Below the pieces are notes generated by a model. The model was not told the origin of the DNA and did no database searches. It worked only from the letters and a program-made list of their open reading frames with translations. A DNA stretch of 21,043 nt from Chloroflexota bacterium (lineage in GTDB: Bacteria > Chloroflexota > Anaerolineae > Promineifilales > Promineifilaceae), in NCBI GenBank assembly GCA_008501785.1, contig QQUD01000270.1:1-21043 (forward strand), given 5' to 3'. Shown here in pieces: positions 1 to 5,965 of the stretch (positions are counted from its first letter, which is position 1; the number at the start of each line of letters is the position of its first letter). The translations under genes were made by a program, and so were the position numbers.

Positions 1-186
1 GTATACGGCATAGAACGAAATCAGCATCCCCACAAAAACCACATTTGCAATTGTGACCAACACTCCAGCAGGCACCACCCAACGCCAGCTAACATCCTGG
101 ACTTCAGCAAACCAATCCAGCAAACGCTGCTTTTTAGGTGTGGGAATATAGTGCCTGTCACGCATGATCAGTTGTGACCCATTCAT
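1..186 (-). CDS. Membrane protein, N-terminal part (cut by window edge)
   Basis: An open frame runs from an ATG at 186-184 to the window edge, giving 62 codons with no stop. The protein begins MNGSQLIMRDRHYIPTPKKQ, a charged cytoplasmic-looking stretch, followed by a hydrophobic segment (about residues 37-62, starting RWVVPAGVLV) that looks like a first membrane helix. A GGAG at about 195-198 on the minus strand lies 8 bases before the ATG and supports this start. The family is not recognisable from so short a piece. It sits downstream of the ABC cassette on the same strand, but a hairpin at 221-252 separates them, so it is probably its own unit. Confidence 0.6.
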   Translation of the reverse strand, partial: MNGSQLIMRDRHYIPTPKKQRLLDWFAEVQDVSWRWVVPAGVLVTIANVVFVGMLISFYAVY

Positions 187-220
187 CAAGATGGCTCCAT
201 TATAGCTGAGGTTAAGAAGA

Positions 221-252
221 GAACGAGTAACTCATAAATAAGTTACTCGTTC
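221..252 (-). terminator. Hairpin terminator of the ABC cassette
   Basis: GAACGAGTAACT at 221-232 pairs perfectly with AGTTACTCGTTC at 241-252 around an 8-base loop. It lies 12 bases after the permease stop. On the minus strand the stem is followed by TCTTCTTAAC, a modest pyrimidine tract, so termination is likely but not textbook. Confidence 0.65.
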
Positions 253-264
253 CCTTCTTATTGA

Positions 265-1002
265 TTATTCCCATTGGAATGTCTGCTTGGAAATCAGCAA
301 TCCAGCGATTAGTAAACCTACAACAACAGACAATGAGGTTAGATTCCAGGTACCGTGCAGCCACAAATCTTCTAGCAGTTTAACAACATGCGTGAGCGGC
401 AAAAAATCTGCAACGCCCTGTACGGTTTCAGGCATAATGTGTCGCGGCATAGCTGCACCAGACAGGAATAACATCGGGTAGAAAAAGCCCATGCCGACAG
501 CCTGCGCCGTGCGCGGTGTCGGCAACAATCCCGCCATGACAAACCCCACAGCAAAAAAGCTAAATCCAGCAATAAAAATAGCGGGAATAATGGCGATTGT
601 CGCCGTAGGAATGCGCAAATCGTAAAAAATCAATGCCACCGCAACCAGCAGCCCAATGCCAATCAGGGTCATCAGCACATTCACAGCAACCTGCGACCAC
701 AACACAACACCAGGCTGAATCGGGGTTGCCCGATACCGGCGTAAAATACCGTTTTCGCGATAGGTTGCCAGCGTAATTGGAATGCCCAACATGCCTACCG
801 TGCCCACAATCATTCCAATATAACCGGGTACAGACAGGTCCACCGATCCATAGCCGCCCAGATAAGCAGATGGCTCATTGCCAAAAATGCTGCCAAAAAC
901 CACGAGCAATAACACGGGGAACAACAGTGTGAAAAAGGTGCCCATCGGCTCTCGTAAGGTTAGTTTCAATTCAGTCCAAGTCATTTTAAAAAAAGCGTTC
1001 AT
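265..1002 (-). CDS. ABC-2 type transporter permease
   Basis: A 245-residue polytopic membrane protein of the ABC-2 permease family (DrrB/YadH-like). It forms the channel half of an exporter for a drug, lipid or similar hydrophobic compound. It begins with MNAFFKMTWTELKLTLREP, the usual amphipathic N-terminus, and then shows six hydrophobic segments with the conserved region around residues 70-105 (LGIPITLATYRENGILRRYR) characteristic of the family. I chose the ATG at 1002 because GGAG at 1012-1009 sits 6 bases upstream; the TTG at 1008 touches that site and is unlikely. It follows the ATPase gene by about 50 bases, and the two surely work as one transporter. The substrate cannot be told from sequence. 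It is one of only two complete genes in the window without an exact ACGGCCGT motif. Confidence 0.9.
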   Translation of the reverse strand: MNAFFKMTWTELKLTLREPMGTFFTLLFPVLLLVVFGSIFGNEPSAYLGGYGSVDLSVPGYIGMIVGTVGMLGIPITLATYRENGILRRYRATPIQPGVVLWSQVAVNVLMTLIGIGLLVAVALIFYDLRIPTATIAIIPAIFIAGFSFFAVGFVMAGLLPTPRTAQAVGMGFFYPMLFLSGAAMPRHIMPETVQGVADFLPLTHVVKLLEDLWLHGTWNLTSLSVVVGLLIAGLLISKQTFQWE

Positions 1003-1023
1003 GATCAACTCCAGGGAAGATAT

Positions 1024-1051
1024 CTGATAGCTGTCAGCCGTCAGCTATCAG
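1024..1051. repeat. Intergenic hairpin made of AGCTATC-type heptads
   Basis: Units AGCTGTC, AGCCGTC and AGCTATC follow each other at 1029-1049 with period 7. CTGATAGCTG (1024-1033) pairs perfectly with CAGCTATCAG (1042-1051). The element lies between the ATPase and permease genes, and a related array lies at 2439-2473. Confidence 0.7.
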
Positions 1052-1053
1052 CT

Positions 1054-1965
1054 TTAGCTTCGAATTTTGCGGCCGGTGAGAGCGAGGAAAACGTCTTCTA
1101 AATCGGCCGTTTCTACATGTAAATCTGAGGGGGTAATATTGTGACCAGCTAATGCCGTTGCCACATGTGCCAACAAAGGGCCATTCCCATGCACAATCAC
1201 TTGTCGTCCTTGCTGCTCAACGTTTGTGACACCATTGACACCATGCAATTTAGTTGGGTCAAAGCCATTGACATTGGTAAACCGCACGCTGCTGCCTGCC
1301 TGCAACCCTGCAATCAGTGATTGGGGCGTATCCAGCGCAACCACGTTGCCATGATCGATGATGGCGATGCGGTCTGCTAATTCTTCAGCTTCGTCCATAA
1401 AGTGCGTGACCAGCACCACTGTTTTGCCTTTATCACGTATAGCTCGCACCTGATCCCAGGTGGTGCGCCGCGCTTGTGGGTCTAATCCGGTCGTTAGCTC
1501 GTCTAAAAAGACCACTTCTGGATCGTTGAGCAGCGCCAGTGCAATAAAAAGGCGCTGTTTTTGTCCACCAGACAGTTTGGCAAAGGGTGTGTTCCGTTTT
1601 TCGGTGAGTCCCCAATCTGCCAGCAGCTTTTCCCACGAGACAGTTTTGGGGTAAAAAGAGGCAAATAAATCGAGTGCTTCCCACACTTTGATGCGATCTG
1701 GGATGGAAGCTTGTTGTAGTTGAATGCCAATGCGCTGCCGTAGGGAACGGCCGTTTTTCTGCGGTTCCAAACCCAATACACGCACCTGGCCGCCATCTGG
1801 CTTGCGCAAGCCCATCACCGACTCAACTGTTGTCGTTTTGCCAGCCCCATTCGGCCCCACAATCCCAAATATTTCGCCTTGTTTCACATCAAAAGAAATA
1901 TCATCAACAGCAACTGTATTGCCGTATGTTTTTCGTAAATGTTGTACTTCGATTACGTTATTCAT
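1054..1965 (-). CDS. ABC transporter ATP-binding protein, DrrA-like
   Basis: A 303-residue cytoplasmic ATPase that powers the neighbouring ABC-2 permease. All nucleotide-binding motifs are present: Walker A GPNGAGKTT at about 37-45, Q-loop near residue 82-84, signature LSGGQKQR at 131-138, Walker B VVFLDE at 151-156 followed by LTTGLDP, and the H-loop histidine at 188 (VTHFMDEAEE). The C-terminal 90 residues match the extra domain found in DrrA/CcmA-like exporters. The start is ATG at 1965, with a weak GGAA 7-8 bases upstream. The protein should be catalytically active. It is the middle gene of a three-gene run with the small membrane protein upstream. The family suggests efflux of antibiotics, lipids or polysaccharide-like molecules, but the substrate is unknown. 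Confidence 0.93.
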   Translation of the reverse strand: MNNVIEVQHLRKTYGNTVAVDDISFDVKQGEIFGIVGPNGAGKTTTVESVMGLRKPDGGQVRVLGLEPQKNGRSLRQRIGIQLQQASIPDRIKVWEALDLFASFYPKTVSWEKLLADWGLTEKRNTPFAKLSGGQKQRLFIALALLNDPEVVFLDELTTGLDPQARRTTWDQVRAIRDKGKTVVLVTHFMDEAEELADRIAIIDHGNVVALDTPQSLIAGLQAGSSVRFTNVNGFDPTKLHGVNGVTNVEQQGRQVIVHGNGPLLAHVATALAGHNITPSDLHVETADLEDVFLALTGRKIRS

Positions 1966-1989
1966 AAGTTTATTCCAAAATATTTGGTG

Positions 1990-2041
1990 TATTGGTGTAT
2001 TGGTTGATTCCCTAATACACTCATAAACTATTACACCAATA
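1990..2041. repeat. Intercistronic nested inverted repeat
   Basis: TATTGGTGTA (1990-1999) pairs with TACACCAATA (2032-2041). Inside it GTGTATT (1995-2001) can alternatively pair with AATACAC (2014-2020). A direct octamer repeat ATTGGTGT precedes it. It lies between the small membrane protein and the ATPase gene, where it could attenuate or stabilise the transcript. Confidence 0.5.
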
Positions 2042-2046
2042 TCCCA

Positions 2047-2412
2047 TTAATCGCGTTGGTAGAAGATAATTCCGATGCCGGTGAAAACAAGGGCGAGCGG
2101 CCAAATGTAGGAGGCGCTGAAGCCAAAGATGGCGGCGGCTACGAAGATGAAGGGGAATAAACTCCAGGTGAGAAGGGCAACGATTTGGCGGTTGAGTTGA
2201 CGGCCGTTTTCCACATACTGCCGCCATGCTGAAGCCAAAATCCAAAAAACAGGTATCAGTGCAAACAAAATCCACGGACTTTGTCCAAAAATTTTCACGT
2301 CAGACTGTGCTAAAAAGAACATGCCGCCTAACAAAATGAGAAACAATCCACTAAATTTGTTCCAGCTCACATTTTCTTTTTCTACTTGGTTTTCTTTTAA
2401 GTCATGATTCAT
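2047..2412 (-). CDS. Small integral membrane protein of the ABC cassette
   Basis: A 121-residue protein with about four hydrophobic segments: two near residues 20-65 (GLFLILLGGMFFLAQ and SPWILFALIPVFWILAS) and two near 80-118 (WSLFPFIFVAAAIFGF and PLALVFTGIGIIFY). The glycine-rich pairs resemble the LiaF/DUF5668-type membrane module, but I cannot assign it firmly. I chose the ATG at 2412 because AAGGAG at 2425-2420 lies 7 bases upstream; the TTG at 2418 is too close. It is the first gene of the run that continues with the ABC ATPase and permease, so it may be an accessory or regulatory subunit of the exporter. This role is inference from position only. Confidence 0.75.
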   Translation of the reverse strand: MNHDLKENQVEKENVSWNKFSGLFLILLGGMFFLAQSDVKIFGQSPWILFALIPVFWILASAWRQYVENGRQLNRQIVALLTWSLFPFIFVAAAIFGFSASYIWPLALVFTGIGIIFYQRD

Positions 2413-2438
2413 TTCCAAACTCCTTGAGGTAAGCTTTT

Positions 2439-2473
2439 AGCTATCAGCTATCAGCGGTAAGCAATCAGCTTTT
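2439..2473. repeat. AGCTATC heptad tandem repeat
   Basis: Five consecutive 7-base units, AGCTATC, AGCTATC, AGCGGTA, AGCAATC and AGCTTTT, lie in the leader region of the membrane protein/ABC cassette. They belong to the same family as the array at 1029-1049. Confidence 0.75.
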
Positions 2474-2617
2474 TATGCGTGCGTGTCACGCGTATCAAAC
2501 TTTGTAATATCTTAATTGCTAATATCGTATGATTTTGGCGGGGAAATGTAACCAATCGAGGGATGGAAACGCGAACAACATGTGGCTGATTTTAGACTAA
2601 ACCTTTTAGCAGCAGAG

Positions 2618-2637
2618 AATCAACCGATCGGTTGATT
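2618..2637. promoter_or_regulatory. 20-bp perfect palindrome, possible TetR-type operator
   Basis: AATCAACCGATCGGTTGATT is perfectly symmetric. It lies 24 bases beyond the stop of the glycosyltransferase and about 200 bases upstream of the ABC cassette. The core ACCGATCGGT has the form of a TetR-family operator, and such regulators often control drug-type ABC exporters. No T-tract follows on either strand, so a terminator is less likely. No TetR gene is in the window. A shorter dyad, GCGTGTCACGC at 2481-2491, lies nearer the cassette. Confidence 0.4.
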
Positions 2638-2661
2638 GGCAGAAAAGTGCGCTGCACCCGC

Positions 2662-4686
2662 TTACTGTTTACCGATCACTGGTCCCGGGAGGAGAATACG
2701 GCCGTTTTCCAACAACACCCCATTCACATCCTTCACCGGCAGTCGTTCCAGCGTTTGCAGCGCGTACATGCCGATGGCGAGTTGAGCTTGACCAGCAGGC
2801 GCGTCTGGGGAAACTGTCAAAATATAGTCATCCTGGACACGTTCGCCAGCAAACCAGAGGTAGGTAGGATATTTGCCACCTTGTGGTTGACTGTCAATTT
2901 GACCGTACTGAGTTTCGGTTTCATCAAGTAAATGTGTAAAGACCGTCCAATCACCAGCAGGCTGATTGATGGCTTCCCAGTAGAGCGTGAGGTGGACTGT
3001 TTCTCCTGGCTGCACTTGCTGCGGCTCAAACGCATAACCAAGCAAACGAATATCTTGCCCTAGTGAAGCATTTACCGGATGGGCAATCGAATTAGCATCA
3101 ATGGTGGGGCCAGTTTTGTAGACCCACACATACGGCACGCCATCAAATTCAACCACATATTTTGGCTGACGGTTTTGGTAAGCTGTCCATTCATCCTGCC
3201 ATGCTGCGGCTTCCATGTCGCGCATAATCCAATTACGCGCAAAAACGATGTAATCGACCTTATCATCGGTGAGCGGCACGGTTTTGCCGTGGTAGTAGCG
3301 GTCAAAAGACTCCACAATTTGCACGCCAGCAGCAGATAGTTTGGACAAGGGCAGGTTATTCAAATAATTTGCGGCCAAATCCAAACCTTCTCCCTGTTCC
3401 TGTCCGGCAATGACGCCGCTTTCCAGAATTGCAGCTGGTGAACCGTAGAAGCGGTTGAGGTAAGTGCCGTAGTAGGGGTGACGTGGGAGAGAAACGGCCG
3501 TTTGCCCCACCACCACTACCACCAATCCACTAACCACCAACCACATCCGATCCTTCCCTACCCACTGCCAAAACAACGCAGCCCCAATCCCTGCCATGAT
3601 GATGATGAATTGGTACGCAGGCAAGATATAACGCGCCGATTTTTTGCTGCCAATCGTCATTTGCAATAAAAAAAACAGGATGAACGCCAGACACAGCCAC
3701 AGCGTCAGCCGGTATCGGGAGGGAACACGCCCAATCACAAGCGCGACCAGTACAAAAACAAACGCCACCGTTACCACTTCGGTTGTGAACAAGCCAATAT
3801 GCACCGGATAATAAAGTAGTCCTGGGTCATCATCGGTCACTTCACCCATGAAAATAATTGGATTTTGATGGGGCTTCGTTGTGTGTCGTGTTGTGCCAGA
3901 AATGGATGTGCGAATTGCCGCAACGGGCTGCACCCACATGGCTGGCCACAATGAAATGTAGATGACGGCAGCGACCAACAGCCAGATCAAGGTGGGACGG
4001 ATGATGGAAACGGCCGTTTCCCACCACCACACCTTCATTTGCCCAAGCTGCCCATTCTCCCACCGCTGCCAAAGCTGCCACGCACCCAGGCACAGCAGCA
4101 AAAACGGCACCAGGAACAAAGCTGGCGACTTTGTGAGCAGCGCCAGCCCACCAAAAAGCCCAGACCACAGCAAGTCTCGGCGATTCGATTGGCGAATGGT
4201 CAGCAGCATCAACAGTGCCGACACCATCACAAACGCACTCATCAACGCATCAACATGCAGCGTTTTCGAGATGGTGAGGTGAAACGGGTCCAGCGCCAGC
4301 AGCAAGGATACCACGCCAGCAATCTGCCAATCAAACAAGCGCCACAGCAAAAAGAAAGTGAGCACAATTGCCAGGGAAATGACCAATACCAGGGGGATAA
4401 TTTCAATTTGAACTTGTGTGGTGAAAGGAAGGTTGTCGTAGTCGGGGTTAACCAAACGGCCCGTCCATTGGGCAATGCTCACCAACCACATTGTCATCAC
4501 ACCCGGATGCGGCGACTGAATCATATCGGCAAAATCACCACGTTTCAGCGCATCGGTAAAAATCAGCGCCCGATCATGCCATACAGCCGACCGCGCCACT
4601 GGATAAAGCACACGCGGCAAAAAAGCAACCAAGAATAGGAAAATTGAGAATACCGGCATCCACACCCGGCGAGATTGTTTCTGCAT
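2662..4686 (-). CDS. GT39/PMT-type membrane glycosyltransferase with C-terminal beta domain
   Basis: A 674-residue polytopic protein. The N-terminal two thirds carry around ten hydrophobic helices and the pattern of the PMT/ArnT/GT39 superfamily, which transfers a sugar from a polyprenyl-phosphate donor on the outer face of the membrane. The first large loop (about residues 38-70, containing VWHDRALIFTDALKRGDF and SPHPGVMTMW) carries the acidic residues expected of the catalytic site, although the usual DE/E pair is not obvious. Residues from about 530 form a soluble beta-rich region (LLGYAFEPQQVQPGETVHLT, TVFTHLLDE, LPVKDVNGVLLENGRILL). I recognise this as a C-terminal domain common on Chloroflexota glycosyltransferases. 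The start is ATG at 4686 without a clear ribosome site. It lies downstream of rsgA, separated by a repeat-rich 104-base spacer. The acceptor is unknown. Confidence 0.8.
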   Translation of the reverse strand: MQKQSRRVWMPVFSIFLFLVAFLPRVLYPVARSAVWHDRALIFTDALKRGDFADMIQSPHPGVMTMWLVSIAQWTGRLVNPDYDNLPFTTQVQIEIIPLVLVISLAIVLTFFLLWRLFDWQIAGVVSLLLALDPFHLTISKTLHVDALMSAFVMVSALLMLLTIRQSNRRDLLWSGLFGGLALLTKSPALFLVPFLLLCLGAWQLWQRWENGQLGQMKVWWWETAVSIIRPTLIWLLVAAVIYISLWPAMWVQPVAAIRTSISGTTRHTTKPHQNPIIFMGEVTDDDPGLLYYPVHIGLFTTEVVTVAFVFVLVALVIGRVPSRYRLTLWLCLAFILFFLLQMTIGSKKSARYILPAYQFIIIMAGIGAALFWQWVGKDRMWLVVSGLVVVVVGQTAVSLPRHPYYGTYLNRFYGSPAAILESGVIAGQEQGEGLDLAANYLNNLPLSKLSAAGVQIVESFDRYYHGKTVPLTDDKVDYIVFARNWIMRDMEAAAWQDEWTAYQNRQPKYVVEFDGVPYVWVYKTGPTIDANSIAHPVNASLGQDIRLLGYAFEPQQVQPGETVHLTLYWEAINQPAGDWTVFTHLLDETETQYGQIDSQPQGGKYPTYLWFAGERVQDDYILTVSPDAPAGQAQLAIGMYALQTLERLPVKDVNGVLLENGRILLPGPVIGKQ

Positions 4687-4706
4687 AGGGGTATTGTCTC
4701 AAAGCA

Positions 4707-4730
4707 GGGGGCAAGGGGCAAGGGGCAAGG
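4707..4730. repeat. GGGGCAA heptad tandem repeat
   Basis: GGGGCAA is repeated exactly three times at 4708-4714, 4715-4721 and 4722-4728, with a degenerate AAGAAGGAAG tail. It lies in the spacer between rsgA and the glycosyltransferase. Confidence 0.8.
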
Positions 4731-4753
4731 AAGAAGGAAGAGTGGAGACTTCC

Positions 4754-4790
4754 TGACTAACGACTAACCGACCAACGACTATTCGACTAA
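4754..4790. repeat. CGACTAA heptad tandem repeat
   Basis: TGACTAA, CGACTAA, CGACCAA, CGACTAT and CGACTAA occur with a period of 7 or 8 bases. The array ends exactly at the stop codon of rsgA, so it is the first thing in the rsgA 3' untranslated region. Confidence 0.75.
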
Positions 4791-5753
4791 TTATCCATAA
4801 GCTGCTTGATCGAGTTGCTCATGTTCTTCGCGGAGGCGGAGGTAGCTGTCGTAGCGGGCTGGGGAGATTTTTTTGTGGGAAACGGCCGTTTTTACTGCAC
4901 ATCCTGGTTCATGACGATGGCTGCAATCACTAAACTGACAATCTGCTACAAACGGGGCAATATCGCGGAAATAAGCATCCAGTTCCCACGGTTCCACGTC
5001 AAACAGCGCCAGCCCACGAATTCCCGGCGTGTCAGCCACATAGCCGCCATTTGTCAAAGGAATTAGCTCCGCATAGCGCGTGGTGTGTAGGCCTTTGCCG
5101 GTTGCCTTGCTCACCTGATTCACTTTCAAACCCAGCCCCGGCTGAATCGCATTTAGCAAACTCGACTTACCGACACCGGATGAGCCAGCAAACACAGTGA
5201 TTTTGTTGTGCAGATGGCTGGCAACTTCTTCAATGCCTACATTGTTGGGGACACTTGTGTAAATCACCGGATACCCAATCTCTTCGTAAACCTTAAATTT
5301 GGCAAGGTGTTTGCCTTTTTTATCCAGGTCAATTTTATTCACGCAGATAATCGCCTGAACTTCGTTCATCTCAGCCACAGCTAAAAAGCGATCTAGCTTG
5401 CGCAGACTTGGCCATGGTTTTTTGATCGAAAACACAAAGATTACCTGATCGAGATTGGCGACTAGCACCTGCTCCCGATCTCCATCCAACTTACGGTAGC
5501 TGGCAGCAGGGCGCGAACGCGAAAGTACAGATTTTCGTTCAGCAATCGTTTCAATTTTGCCTGTGCCATCATCATTAATGGAATATGTGACCCGATCCCC
5601 CACCGCCATAATCGAGGAACTTTGCCATTCCTGCTTTAACCGCCCTGGCAGCTGCGCCACAATTGTCTCCGGTGCATCTTGTCCGGGATCGGCCTGAACG
5701 GTATAAAATCCGCTAATCGCTTTAATGACTAATCCGCAAATATTTTGTGTCAG
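4791..5753 (-). CDS. rsgA: Small ribosomal subunit biogenesis GTPase RsgA
   Basis: RsgA is a circularly permuted GTPase that binds the 30S subunit late in assembly. The order is an N-terminal OB fold, the GTPase, then a zinc finger. Visible motifs, numbered from a 320-residue form: VNKIDL (G4) at about 138-143, GSSGVGKS (G1) at 190-197, DTPG (G3) at 241-244, and zinc ligands Cys272, Cys277, His279 and Cys285 in CQFSDCSHRHEPGC. The first ATG/GTG codon (GTG at 5660) would remove the start of the OB fold. The frame stays open upstream, encoding GLVIKAISGFYTVQ, a typical RsgA beginning. GAGGAGG at 5767-5761 lies exactly 7 bases before an in-frame CTG at 5753, so I place the start there; an in-frame ATA at 5759 is only 1 base from that site, and a stop precedes both. 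A 48-bp palindrome lies just upstream. Confidence 0.9.
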   Translation of the reverse strand: MTQNICGLVIKAISGFYTVQADPGQDAPETIVAQLPGRLKQEWQSSSIMAVGDRVTYSINDDGTGKIETIAERKSVLSRSRPAASYRKLDGDREQVLVANLDQVIFVFSIKKPWPSLRKLDRFLAVAEMNEVQAIICVNKIDLDKKGKHLAKFKVYEEIGYPVIYTSVPNNVGIEEVASHLHNKITVFAGSSGVGKSSLLNAIQPGLGLKVNQVSKATGKGLHTTRYAELIPLTNGGYVADTPGIRGLALFDVEPWELDAYFRDIAPFVADCQFSDCSHRHEPGCAVKTAVSHKKISPARYDSYLRLREEHEQLDQAAYG

Positions 5754-5760
5754 GTTTATG

Positions 5761-5767
5761 CCTCCTC
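5761..5767 (-). promoter_or_regulatory. Strong ribosome binding site that decides the rsgA start
   Basis: The minus strand reads GAGGAGG, followed by CATAAAC and then CTG. The 7-base spacing is optimal for the CTG at 5753 and fits none of ATG, GTG or TTG in frame. Confidence 0.7.
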
Positions 5768-5774
5768 AAATTTT

Positions 5775-5822
5775 AGGAGTGGCGGCTTTAGCCGGAACGT
5801 TCCGGCTAAAGCCGCCACTCCT
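5775..5822. repeat. 48-bp perfect palindrome in the rsgA/RNase divergent spacer
   Basis: The left arm is AGGAGTGGCGGCTTTAGCC followed by GGAAC; the right arm from 5799 is its exact reverse complement, giving 24 paired bases with no loop. It begins 7 bases upstream of the rsgA ribosome site, so an rsgA transcript starting further upstream would carry a very stable hairpin there. The form suggests a mobile REP/MITE-like unit. Confidence 0.85.
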
Positions 5823-5965
5823 GACAACAAAATTATAGCGCAAATCAAAAAACACTCACCATTCAGTTTTTTAAGCGCTTTTACAATGTGTGACATGTGG
5901 CGCGAGGTAGGGGAGCATCTTACAATTGATAGCAAAATTTATTCGATTAGATAAGGTTGTGAACA

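Noticed and set aside
2618..2637. Palindrome as terminator of the glycosyltransferase
   Set aside because: No T-tract on the minus strand after the stem; kept as a possible operator with low confidence.
4039..4638. 199-codon open frame on the plus strand
   Set aside because: It is antisense to the glycosyltransferase, is low-complexity (Gln/His/Arg-rich), and the minus frame has clear family features.
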